This document shows, piece by piece, positions 36,913 through 44,738 of a stretch of 64,000 nucleotides of DNA. Position 1 is the first letter of the stretch. Each line of letters starts with the position of its first letter. A program made the position numbers and the translations under genes. Source of the stretch: Oscillospiraceae bacterium Marseille-Q3528 (GTDB lineage: Bacteria; Bacillota; Clostridia; Lachnospirales; Lachnospiraceae); assembly GCA_018223385.1 (NCBI GenBank), contig JAGTTR010000002.1, forward strand, positions 62,001-126,000, read 5' to 3'. A model generated the notes under the pieces. The model was not told the DNA's origin and ran no database searches. It was given only the letters and a program-made list of their open reading frames with translations.

Positions 36913-36930
36913 ATGATATGAGGTGAAAAC

Positions 36931-38271
36931 ATGTCTACATCCATGACAAAGGGCAGTCCGCTGAAGCTGATGCTTTCGTTTGCACTGCCGCTGCTGGCGG
37001 GAAACCTGCTGCAGCAGACGTATAATATTATCGATGCGGCCATTGTGGGGCAGGTGCTGGGCAGTGATGCCCTGGCCAGTGTGGGAGCCAGCAGCAGCGT
37101 GCAGTTTCTCGTGCTGGGCTTCTGCATGGGAAGCTGCGTGGGCTTCGGGGTTCCCATTGCCAAATATTTTGGCGCCGGAGATCTGGAAAAAATGCGCACC
37201 TACGTGTTTCATGGGGCGCTGCTGACAGCGGGCATTGCGGTGGTCATCACCACAGCCTGTACGACGCTTTGTCCGTGGATTTTACATATTCTTTCTGTAC
37301 AGGCAGACATTTATGACAACGCCTATGCGTATCTCATTGTGATTTTTGCAGGTCTGCCTTTTACACTGATGTATAATTATCTCTCCAGTGTGCTGCGTTC
37401 CCTGGGAGACAGTCGGACGCCGTTTCTGTTCCTGGCGTTTTCCGCAGTATCCAATATTTTCCTGGATCTGTTCTGCATTGTGGTGCTGCACTGGGGCTGC
37501 GCCGGAGCAGCCATTGCCACCATCACCGCCCAGGCGGCCAGCGGCATTCTCTGTCTGATTTTTATCGTCCGAAAAATGAAGCTGCTGCGGTTCCATAAGG
37601 AAAACCGGCAGCTCCAGGGAAGCGTGGCCGGAGAACTGCTGAAAATGGGCATCCCCACCGGACTGCAGTTTTCCATCACTGCCGTTGGCAGTATGGTCAT
37701 GCAGTCTGCCAACAACGGCCTGGGCGGCGCTTATGTGCCGGGCTTTACCGCCGGCATGCGCATCAAACAGTTTGCCATGTGTCCCTTTGACGCCATCGGT
37801 ACGGCGGCTTCCGTATTTTGCAGCCAGAATCTGGGCGCAGGAAAGCTTGACCGGATCCGTCAGGGCGCAAGGGAGAGCGTGGTGGCGGCTGTGGGCTACG
37901 GTGTGGTGGCCGGTCTGGTGATGATCTTCGCCGGAAGGACCCTTTCCATGATCTTTGTCAGCGCGGATGCAGCAGAAGTGCTGGATGCATCCGCCAAATA
38001 CCTGCGCTGCCTGGGCTATTTCCTCTGGGCCGTGGGCCTGCTCATCGTTGTGCGGATGATTGTCCAGGGGCTTGGCTATTCCGGCCGGGCCGTGTTTGCC
38101 GGTGCCACGGAGATGGTGGGCAGAACCGTGGTCAGCCTGGGCTTTGTCGGCACCTTCGGCTATACTGCCATCTGCTTTGCGGATCAGACGGCATGGCTGG
38201 CAGCCTGCGTCTACATCGTGCCTACCTGTCTCTGGTGTATGAAAAAAATCAAACAATCATTGCATGGATAA
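36931..38271 (+). CDS. MATE-family efflux transporter
   Basis: The 446-residue protein has twelve predicted membrane segments and the MATE start pattern GSPLKLMLSFALPLLAGNLLQQ. It matches the cation-coupled multidrug/metabolite efflux family (DinF/NorM superfamily). Paired motifs at the start of each half (PLLAGNLLQQTYNIIDAAIV and MGIPTGLQFSITAVGSMV) fit the family. The substrate is unknown. It has its own promoter. Confidence 0.9.
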   Translation: MSTSMTKGSPLKLMLSFALPLLAGNLLQQTYNIIDAAIVGQVLGSDALASVGASSSVQFLVLGFCMGSCVGFGVPIAKYFGAGDLEKMRTYVFHGALLTAGIAVVITTACTTLCPWILHILSVQADIYDNAYAYLIVIFAGLPFTLMYNYLSSVLRSLGDSRTPFLFLAFSAVSNIFLDLFCIVVLHWGCAGAAIATITAQAASGILCLIFIVRKMKLLRFHKENRQLQGSVAGELLKMGIPTGLQFSITAVGSMVMQSANNGLGGAYVPGFTAGMRIKQFAMCPFDAIGTAASVFCSQNLGAGKLDRIRQGARESVVAAVGYGVVAGLVMIFAGRTLSMIFVSADAAEVLDASAKYLRCLGYFLWAVGLLIVVRMIVQGLGYSGRAVFAGATEMVGRTVVSLGFVGTFGYTAICFADQTAWLAACVYIVPTCLWCMKKIKQSLHG

Positions 38272-38274
38272 TCA

Positions 38275-38303
38275 TTGACAGAAACATCGGTATTTGCTAC
38301 ACT
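38275..38303 (+). promoter_or_regulatory. promoter for the Rpn-like gene
   Basis: Consensus TTGACA (38275-38280), a 17-base spacer and TACACT (38298-38303) begin right after the MATE stop. The long leader that follows contains CACTC/GAGTG (38341, 38382) and CCATAT/ATATGG (38351, 38370) nested arms. Confidence 0.75.
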
Positions 38304-38461
38304 ACAATTACATATCTGGGAAAGTTCTTGGCCGTTCGGTCACTCAATCCCCATATGCGAAAACAAAAAATATGGCGGAGAGAGTGAAAGCGGGCATGCA
38401 TGCAGCGGCTTTGAGTGCACGTATTCCATTTTTTTCTGCCATCAGTAGGAGGAAAATGTGA

Positions 38462-39322
38462 ATGCAAAGAAGAAAGCTGGAAGAATTGAACCTGTTGGAT
38501 GATTTCCTTTTTAACGCCATGCTGGCGTATCCGGATACGGGGGAAGCGTTTATCCGGAAACTGCTGGAAACATTGTTTGATCGGAAATTTCCGCATCTGA
38601 AAATCCGTGCACAGGAATCGTTTGCGGGTTCGAATACCGATCTTCGCGGTGCAAGGCTGGATGTCTATATCGAGGAAGACGGAAGCGTGCAGATTAATGG
38701 GGACGAAATTCCAACCATCTATGACGTGGAGCCGGATCACAACCATAAAACTGCGGAGATCAAAGCATTTCCAAAGCGGGCCAGGTTTTATCATGCCATG
38801 ATCGACAGAAGAAGCCTGAAAGCCGGAGAGCATTTTGGCAAGATGAAAAAGGTGTATGTGATCTTTATCTGTGATTATGATCCCTTCGGCTATGACCGGG
38901 CATTATATACGATAAAGAACAGATGTCTGGAAGAGCCGGAGCTGCCGTATGAGGATGATGCGGAAACCTGGGTGCTGTATACCCGGGGCAAAAAAGGAAA
39001 TATCTCGGAAAGTTTACGTCAGCTGCTCAGCTATATGGAGAACACGAACCAGAACAATGCGATCAATGAAGACCTGAGAGACATCCAGCAGATGGTGGAT
39101 CAGGTCAAGCGGGACGGGGAGGTTTCATTACGATATATGAAATGGTTTGAACATGATCAGATGATGTATGAGCAGGGGCGTAAGGATGAGCAGGAAAATA
39201 CGGAACGAGAGAAAGAATTGACAAGACATCTTCTGAAAGATCAGCGTGTTGCAGATGCGCAGCGTGCATTGGATGATCCGGCATTCCGGGATCAGTTGCT
39301 GAAGGAATACGGCATTCACTAA
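38462..39322 (+). CDS. Rpn-like PD-(D/E)XK nuclease family protein
   Basis: The 286-residue protein matches the Rpn/transposase-31-like (PDDEXK_2) family. Its hallmarks are DFLFNAML near the start, the Asp of ARLDVYIEEDG and the Glu of TIYDVEPDHNHKT (EPD in place of the more usual E-X-Q), followed by PKRARFYHAMIDRRSLKAG. The C-terminal 70 residues are a charged coiled coil. Rpn proteins promote recombination in E. coli and are often near mobile DNA. It has a promoter and terminator of its own. Confidence 0.83.
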   Translation: MQRRKLEELNLLDDFLFNAMLAYPDTGEAFIRKLLETLFDRKFPHLKIRAQESFAGSNTDLRGARLDVYIEEDGSVQINGDEIPTIYDVEPDHNHKTAEIKAFPKRARFYHAMIDRRSLKAGEHFGKMKKVYVIFICDYDPFGYDRALYTIKNRCLEEPELPYEDDAETWVLYTRGKKGNISESLRQLLSYMENTNQNNAINEDLRDIQQMVDQVKRDGEVSLRYMKWFEHDQMMYEQGRKDEQENTEREKELTRHLLKDQRVADAQRALDDPAFRDQLLKEYGIH

Positions 39323-39355
39323 TGGCTGGACAGATTGATGATAGGAAGATACCAC

Positions 39356-39387
39356 CCCCGGAGATTTTTCTCCGGGGTATTTTTTTG
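39356..39387 (+). terminator. terminator after the Rpn-like gene
   Basis: CCCCGGAGA (39356-39364) pairs with TCTCCGGGG (39369-39377) and a long T run follows. Confidence 0.9.
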
Positions 39388-39406
39388 CCTTTTTCACATA
39401 AAAGAA

Positions 39407-39435
39407 TTGACATATCGTATATACATGTATATAAT
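39407..39435 (+). promoter_or_regulatory. perfect-consensus promoter with embedded 16-base palindrome (GntR operon)
   Basis: TTGACA (39407-39412), exactly 17 bases, then TATAAT (39430-39435). A perfect palindrome TATATACATGTATATA (39418-39433) covers the spacer and most of the -10 box, and a GTATA/TATAC pair spans 39417-39445. A promoter this strong implies repression, most simply by the GntR protein encoded just downstream. Confidence 0.85.
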
Positions 39436-39482
39436 ACATATATACAATATAAAGCAAATGATCAACAGATCGAGGTGAGGCT

Positions 39483-39857
39483 ATGGATATCATTATCAGC
39501 AATTCTTCGGGAAAACCGATTTATGAACAGATCACGTCCCAGATCAAGCAGAAGATCATGCAGGGAGAGCTAAAGGAGGGCGATGCGCTGCCGTCCATGC
39601 GTCTGCTGGCGAAGGATCTGCACATCAGCGTGATCACCACCAAGCGGGCGTATGAGGATCTGGAGCGGGACGGCTTCATCACCACGGTGGTGGGCAAGGG
39701 AAGCTTTGTGGCGAGCACGGACAGAGAATTTCTGCGGGAAGAACAGCTTCGGACGGCGGAAGCGCATCTGACCCAGGCGGTACGGGCGGCAAGGCTTGGC
39801 GGAATTGACATAGAAGAGCTTGTGGAGGTGCTCCGCATGCTGTATGAGGAGGAGTAG
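39483..39857 (+). CDS. GntR-family regulator, YtrA subfamily
   Basis: The 124-residue protein is a winged HTH (residues 1-75: PIYEQITSQIKQKIM, LPSMRLLAKDLHISVITTKRAYEDLERDGFI, VVGKGSFVA in separate blocks) plus a short helical tail and no ligand domain. That size defines the YtrA subfamily. It heads an operon with an ABC ATPase two bases downstream and a permease, the classic YtrA arrangement, and probably represses the promoter at 39407. Confidence 0.92.
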   Translation: MDIIISNSSGKPIYEQITSQIKQKIMQGELKEGDALPSMRLLAKDLHISVITTKRAYEDLERDGFITTVVGKGSFVASTDREFLREEQLRTAEAHLTQAVRAARLGGIDIEELVEVLRMLYEEE

Positions 39858-39859
39858 AG

Positions 39860-40798
39860 ATGAATGTGGCAATGGATATGGGAACAGCTGCTTCGCGTTC
39901 TGGAAATGAGACTGTGGTGGGAGATGGCGATATGGATATGGATGCTATGCTGGAAATGCGGCAGGTAACGAAACGGTATGAGAATTTCACGCTGGATCAT
40001 GTGGATTTTGTGGTGCCCAAGGGATATGTCACCGGTCTCATCGGGGAGAACGGCGCCGGAAAAACAACGCTCATGAAGGCAGCGCTGGGGCTCATCCGGA
40101 CGGAGGAAGGAGAGATCCTGCTGGATGGAAAGCCGCTGGCGGCGAACGACCGGGCGGTGAAAGAGCGGTTTGGCGTGGTGTTTGACAGCAGCAGTTTTCC
40201 GGAAGAGCTGTCGGCAAAACAGATCGGCAGGATTTTGCAGGATATTTACAGCCGCTGGGAGCCGGATACCTTTGCGCAGCTGCTGCACCGGTTTTCCATT
40301 CCCACGGACAAAAAGGTGAAGGAATACTCCCGGGGCATGAAGATGAAGCTTTCGATCGCGGCGTCGCTGTCCCATCATGCGGATTTCCTGCTTCTGGATG
40401 AAGCCACCGGCGGCCTGGATCCGGTGGTGCGGGAGGAGATCCTGGAGCTGTTTCAGGAATTTATGGAGGAGGAAGGGCACACGATCCTCATGTCCAGCCA
40501 TATCACCAGCGATCTGGAGAAGATCGCGGACTATGTGGCGTTTATGAAAGACGGCAGAATGGTTTTTCAGGAGGAAAAGGATGTGCTGCTTTCCAGCTGC
40601 GGCATATTAAAATGCGGCCGGGACGATTTCCGGGATATGGACTGCCCGGCCTTTCTGGCCAGCCGGGAGCATGTCTTTGGCCGGGAAATTCTGCTGAGAG
40701 ACCGGCATTCCTTTGAAGCACAGTATCCGGAGGCGGTGGTGGATCCGGTGAAGCTGGAGGATATCATGTTGTTTTTGGTGAAGGGGGAACAGTTATGA
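39860..40798 (+). CDS. ABC transporter ATP-binding protein (YtrB-like)
   Basis: The 312-residue ATPase has Walker A GENGAGKTT, signature YSRGMKMKLSIAASL, Walker B FLLLDEATGGLDP and the H-switch MSSHITSDLEK. An unusual 30-residue Met/Asp/Gly-rich N-terminal extension precedes the domain (which would normally start at MLEMRQVTKRYE). The ribosome site GAGGAGGAG supports the ATG at 39860, so the extension appears translated. It overlaps the permease by four bases. Confidence 0.88.
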   Translation: MNVAMDMGTAASRSGNETVVGDGDMDMDAMLEMRQVTKRYENFTLDHVDFVVPKGYVTGLIGENGAGKTTLMKAALGLIRTEEGEILLDGKPLAANDRAVKERFGVVFDSSSFPEELSAKQIGRILQDIYSRWEPDTFAQLLHRFSIPTDKKVKEYSRGMKMKLSIAASLSHHADFLLLDEATGGLDPVVREEILELFQEFMEEEGHTILMSSHITSDLEKIADYVAFMKDGRMVFQEEKDVLLSSCGILKCGRDDFRDMDCPAFLASREHVFGREILLRDRHSFEAQYPEAVVDPVKLEDIMLFLVKGEQL

Positions 40799-41433
40799 TC
40801 GGACTGATGAGAAAAGATTTTTACAGTATGCTGCTGTATCTGCGGCAGATTGCAGTGGTGCTGCTGTTTATCACGGTGTTCAGTGCCATGACCAGATCCA
40901 CATCCATGGTGGGATTCATGCTTATTTTTCTGAGCCTGAACATGGTGCAGAGTTGCCTGTTTGTGGATGAGAAAAATCACTGGGATCAGTACGCCCTGAC
41001 CATGCCGCTGCTTCGAAAAGATGTGGTGAAGGCCCGGTACGTGATCCTGGTGCTCATCGGCCTTGCGTCCTTCGCCCTTGGCATCGCATCCAACGTGGTG
41101 CTGTGCCTGGTTTTCCGGGAAAATTCCCTGGCAGATTCGGTGCTCACCACGGTGACGGTGTTCCTTTTCTATATGCTGTCCTATACCATCAGCATTCCTT
41201 TCGCCTATCGTCTGAGCGCGGATAAAGCCCGATATGTGATGATGGGTGTGATGGTAGGCGGCGCAGCGGTGATCGGTTCGGTTCTGCATCTTTTCCCTGA
41301 GCTGAAAACGCTGGCGGCACCGGCACTGCAGATGCTGCCTGCCATTGGCGCGGCTGCATTGGTATTTCTGGCAGGTGCCTTCGTGATTTCCTACAAAATT
41401 TCGGTGGCCATCTATGAGAAAAAGGAATTTTGA
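40795..41433 (+). CDS. ABC-2 family permease
   Basis: The 212-residue protein has six predicted membrane segments and begins MIGLMRKDFYSMLLYLRQ, a form typical of the permeases paired with YtrA-type operons in Clostridia. The substrate is unknown; related operons respond to cell-envelope stress. The start overlaps the ATPase stop (ATGA). Confidence 0.85.
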   Translation: MIGLMRKDFYSMLLYLRQIAVVLLFITVFSAMTRSTSMVGFMLIFLSLNMVQSCLFVDEKNHWDQYALTMPLLRKDVVKARYVILVLIGLASFALGIASNVVLCLVFRENSLADSVLTTVTVFLFYMLSYTISIPFAYRLSADKARYVMMGVMVGGAAVIGSVLHLFPELKTLAAPALQMLPAIGAAALVFLAGAFVISYKISVAIYEKKEF

Positions 41434-41532
41434 CAGAAAAATGTCAAAAGGACTGGACGAACTCCTCCGTTTGTGAGAAAATACAAGGTGGTTAGAGCAG
41501 ATGCTCCCGGGGAAGGGCACCCCGGTATTTAT
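41428..41532 (+). other. leader region before the IscU-like gene
   Basis: TTTTGACA (41428-41435) and TGTCAAAA (41442-41449) form a perfect inverted repeat overlapping the permease stop. Further on, a CCGGGG/CCCCGG hairpin lies at about 41507-41526, followed by TATTTATT. The first could be an operator and the second a weak terminator of the ABC operon. I cannot point to a convincing promoter for the next gene. Confidence 0.4.
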
Positions 41533-41560
41533 TAAACTTACATATGGAAGGAGTTTTAAC

Positions 41561-42253
41561 ATGATTTATTCACAGGAAGTAGAGAACATGTGTACAGTAG
41601 CACAGGGCGTTGCGCATGGTGCTGCTCCGATCCCGGAAGAAGCCAAATGGGTAAAGGCAAAAGATGTTGCTGATATCTCCGGTCTGACACACGGAATCGG
41701 CTGGTGTGCACCGCAGCAGGGATGCTGTAAGCTGACACTGAACGTGAAGGAGGGTATCATCCAGGAGGCACTCGTTGAGACCATCGGATGTTCCGGTATG
41801 ACCCATTCCGCAGCTATGGCAGCAGAGATCCTGCCGGGAAGAACCATTCTGGAGGCTCTGAACACAGACCTTGTTTGTGACGCAATTAACACCGCTATGA
41901 GAGAGCTGTTCCTGCAGATCGTATATGGCCGTACCCAGAGTGCATTTTCTGAGGAAGGACTTCCGATCGGCGCAGGCCTTGAGGACCTTGGTAAGGGACT
42001 TCGTTCCCAGGTTGGAACCATGTACGGCACCCTTAAGAAAGGCCCCCGTTACCTCGAGATGACTGAGGGTTATGTAACCGGTATTGCACTGGATGCAGAC
42101 GATCAGATCATCGGCTATCAGTTTGTTTCTCTTGGAAAGATGACAGACTTCATCAAGAAGGGCGACGACCCGAACACCGCATGGGAGAAGGCAAAAGGCC
42201 AGTATGGCCGTGTGGCTGATGCAGTGAAGATCATTGACCCGAGAGAAGAATAA
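41561..42253 (+). CDS. IscU/NifU-like iron-sulfur scaffold domain protein
   Basis: The product has 230 residues from the ATG at 41561, which follows GGAAGGAG; an in-frame ATG at 41501 lacks support. Cysteines are placed as in U-type scaffolds: GIGWCAPQQGCCKLTL, ETIGCSGMTHSAAMAAE and DLVCDAINTAMREL. The second block resembles the IscU cluster-binding loop. The C-terminal 100 residues are extra. The next gene, 18 bases downstream, encodes a GGGtGRT protein. The pairing suggests metal-cluster delivery to that partner, but the function is not established. Confidence 0.8.
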   Translation: MIYSQEVENMCTVAQGVAHGAAPIPEEAKWVKAKDVADISGLTHGIGWCAPQQGCCKLTLNVKEGIIQEALVETIGCSGMTHSAAMAAEILPGRTILEALNTDLVCDAINTAMRELFLQIVYGRTQSAFSEEGLPIGAGLEDLGKGLRSQVGTMYGTLKKGPRYLEMTEGYVTGIALDADDQIIGYQFVSLGKMTDFIKKGDDPNTAWEKAKGQYGRVADAVKIIDPREE

Positions 42254-42271
42254 TTGAGGAGGTAAGGAAGA

Positions 42272-43282
42272 ATGGCTTTATTTGAATCCTATGAAAGAAG
42301 AATAGATAAAATCAACGGCGTGCTGAACAGCTACGGCATCGCTTCCATCGAAGAGGCAGAGAAGATCACCAAGGATGCCGGCCTGGACGTATATGCACAG
42401 GTAAAGGCAATCCAGCCAATCTGCTTCGAGAACGCATGCTGGGCTTACACCGTAGGCGCTGCCATCGCAATCAAGAAGAACTGCCGCAAGGCTTCCGAGG
42501 CTGCTGCAGCCATCGGTGAGGGCCTGCAGGCTTTCTGTATCCCGGGCTCCGTTGCTGACCAGAGAAAGGTTGGCCTTGGTCATGGTAACCTGGGCAAGAT
42601 GCTGCTGGAGGAGACCACAGACTGCTTCTGTTTCCTGGCAGGTCATGAGTCCTTTGCAGCTGCAGAGGGTGCCATCGGTATCGCTGAGAAGGCAAACAAG
42701 GTTCGTAAGAAACCTCTTCGTGTCATCCTGAACGGTCTTGGAAAAGACGCTGCACAGATCATTTCCCGTATCAACGGCTTTACCTATGTTGAGACAGAGA
42801 TGAACTACTATACAGGAGAGGTAAAGGAAGTATTCCGCAAATCCTACTCCGACGGCCTTCGTGCAAAGGTAAACTGCTACGGTGCCAACGATGTTACCGA
42901 GGGCGTTGCCATCATGCACAAGGAGGGTGTTGACGTTTCCATCACCGGTAACTCCACCAACCCGACCCGTTTCCAGCATCCGGTAGCAGGTACCTACAAG
43001 AAGGAGTGCATCGAGCAGGGCAAGAAGTATTTTTCCGTTGCATCCGGCGGCGGCACAGGCCGTACCCTTCATCCGGACAATATGGCTGCAGGACCGGCTT
43101 CCTATGGTATGACAGATACGATGGGGCGTATGCATTCTGATGCACAGTTTGCAGGTTCTTCTTCCGTACCGGCTCATGTAGAGATGATGGGCCTGATCGG
43201 CATGGGAAATAACCCGATGGTTGGTGCTACGGTAGCTGTTGCCGTTTCTGTACAGCAGGCTGCTGATGAGGGCAAATTCTAA
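42272..43282 (+). CDS. GGGtGRT protein
   Basis: The 336-residue protein carries the name-giving motif SGGGTGRTLHPDN near residue 258. Several conserved-looking cysteines precede it (PICFENACWAY, KKNCRK, AFCIPGS, TDCFCFLAGHE). The family is known in anaerobes and has no assigned function that I know of. It has no membrane segment or signal peptide. Codon use in this gene and its partner is strongly biased toward preferred codons, suggesting high expression. A strong terminator follows. Confidence 0.85.
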   Translation: MALFESYERRIDKINGVLNSYGIASIEEAEKITKDAGLDVYAQVKAIQPICFENACWAYTVGAAIAIKKNCRKASEAAAAIGEGLQAFCIPGSVADQRKVGLGHGNLGKMLLEETTDCFCFLAGHESFAAAEGAIGIAEKANKVRKKPLRVILNGLGKDAAQIISRINGFTYVETEMNYYTGEVKEVFRKSYSDGLRAKVNCYGANDVTEGVAIMHKEGVDVSITGNSTNPTRFQHPVAGTYKKECIEQGKKYFSVASGGGTGRTLHPDNMAAGPASYGMTDTMGRMHSDAQFAGSSSVPAHVEMMGLIGMGNNPMVGATVAVAVSVQQAADEGKF

Positions 43283-43311
43283 ATAGAAAGCTTGATTTTA
43301 TAGGCTTTTTG

Positions 43312-43347
43312 GAGACTCATATCATTTGGGGTATGGGTCTCTTTTTT
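43312..43347 (+). terminator. terminator after the GGGtGRT gene
   Basis: GAGACTCATA (43312-43321) pairs with TATGGGTCTC (43332-43341), with two G-U pairs, and six T residues follow. Confidence 0.9.
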
Positions 43348-43350
43348 GTT

Positions 43351-43593
43351 AGGGCAAAGCCCTGTTTCCATTAAACGAGTTTTTCGTGTTCCGAAAAATG
43401 AGTAGGAAACGAAAAAACCACCTGCTATGCGGGTGGTTGAGATAGCTTTCGCGTTGTGTTTGAGAATGAAAAATTTCCAATGTATAATAAAAATGGTTCG
43501 TCAGCCGTATCATTAAACAAAGGAGGATGTCCAGTGGACAATAATAGTTTATCATATACAACATGGAATTGTAAGTATCATATAGTTTTCGCA
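43351..43593 (+). mobile_element. IS200/IS605-family left-end remnant
   Basis: This stretch holds several hairpins: AGGGC/GCCCT at 43351-43363, GTTTCC/GGAAAC enclosing TTTTTCG/CGAAAAA (43365-43410), and AACCACC/GGTGGTT at 43416-43438. They are followed by a ribosome site AAGGAGG and the first codons of a TnpA. Subterminal hairpins next to tnpA are the hallmark of IS200-like ends. No right end is visible, so only the left part remains. It marks the left edge of the AT-rich island. Confidence 0.6.
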
Positions 43594-43683
43594 ATGGTTT
43601 TTGAAATTTTCAAAGTTGGCATATCCTACGAGGGTGGTAATCCAAAGCCTGAATTTTATGATAAACTGTTGAAAGAGGGATAA
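43534..43683 (+). pseudogene. tnpA: truncated IS200-like transposase fragment
   Basis: A GTG start after AAGGAGG encodes VDNNSLSYTTWNCKYHIVFA, closely matching the conserved N-terminus of IS200 TnpA (usually continuing with PKYRRQ). After about 20 residues the match stops. The remaining 29 codons (ending KPEFYDKLLKEG) are unrelated and unrecognised. The catalytic HUH and Tyr motifs are missing, so it is inactive. Confidence 0.65.
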
Positions 43684-43738
43684 TGAGACCTCGCTTCCTT
43701 TGTATTTAAATTCAATGATAGCTTATGAATGATAAATT

Positions 43739-44629
43739 TTATGCCTTGTCGGAAGAAAAACAATCACAAATGGCAAGATATTTATCGGTGTATATGCTAT
43801 TCTTTTCCCAAATAATATCAAAGTCATGTTGCATTTTGAAATCATCCAGAGAGATTTCTTTTAAGATTCCGGATTTTAGTTCATTTTCAACTGCGATCTT
43901 ATATAGAAAAGATATTCCACAATCTTTTTTTAACAGACCAATGATTGTATGCATGTTTTCAACTTCGATATAATGTATGAAATCAGATATGCGAAAACCA
44001 CGGGAAATCAGGCTCTGTTCAAGAATGTTTCTTGTACCGGAACCTTCTTCGCGAACAAGAAGACGTTCACACACCAGATCACTAATGGTGTGAGGATGCT
44101 CTGCCATAAAAATATGTGATGCAGCACAGACGGCTATATAGTCTTCGGTGCTGTATTTTTTGTGTGAATAATTTTCTTTTGGATAATTTCCCTCTACGAT
44201 AGCCATGCTAATTAGTCCGTTATCAAGCAATTTTAGGAGTTGAAGCGTATTGCCATAATGAAGATGGACATTTATTTCAGGGTGCTGTAATAGGAAATTT
44301 GCGAGTTTATCTACTATGGCATACTCGCCTATTGTCATGGTAACACCAATAGAAAGTGTCTCTATTCCTGTAAAATTGCTTTTTAATTCTTCTTTTATGT
44401 TTTTTTCGTCATTTTTCATTGTTAAAAGATGTTTACGCAGGATTTCACCGGAATGTGTGAGAAAAAGCTGCTTATTCCTGTAAATAAAGAGAGAAGTATT
44501 GTATTGTTCTTCTAAAAAATGTATGTGTTGTGAAACTGCTGGCTGAGTTATATTCAATTGCTTTGCAGCGGCAGTAAAATTCATTGTCTGGCATACAGTA
44601 AGAAATGTATCTGTTCTAAAATCAAGCAT
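43739..44629 (-). CDS. LysR-family transcriptional regulator (CysL/YeiE-like)
   Basis: The 296-residue protein has the N-terminal LysR winged HTH (FLTVCQTMNFTAAAKQLNIT, QPAVSQHIHFLEEQY) and a substrate-binding-type domain. It is transcribed divergently from the YeiH-like gene 109 bases away, the arrangement known for YeiE-YeiH, where the regulator senses sulfite-related signals. Base composition is clearly more AT-rich than the genes to its left. Confidence 0.88.
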   Translation of the reverse strand: MLDFRTDTFLTVCQTMNFTAAAKQLNITQPAVSQHIHFLEEQYNTSLFIYRNKQLFLTHSGEILRKHLLTMKNDEKNIKEELKSNFTGIETLSIGVTMTIGEYAIVDKLANFLLQHPEINVHLHYGNTLQLLKLLDNGLISMAIVEGNYPKENYSHKKYSTEDYIAVCAASHIFMAEHPHTISDLVCERLLVREEGSGTRNILEQSLISRGFRISDFIHYIEVENMHTIIGLLKKDCGISFLYKIAVENELKSGILKEISLDDFKMQHDFDIIWEKNSIYTDKYLAICDCFSSDKA

Positions 44630-44738
44630 AGTGGTCCTTTCATCAATAAGAATTATTTATTGTTCAATAGCATTATATAATTTTACCTTATTATTGTCCA
44701 GTGCTACAATTCCATACATAAAAAGAAAGTGAGGCATT
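44630..44738. promoter_or_regulatory. LysR-yeiH divergent promoter region
   Basis: This AT-rich 109-base gap contains TATAAT at 44676-44681, suited to the yeiH direction, with a poor -35. Short AATAA/TTATT symmetric stretches could be LysR sites. I cannot fix the operator. Confidence 0.4.
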
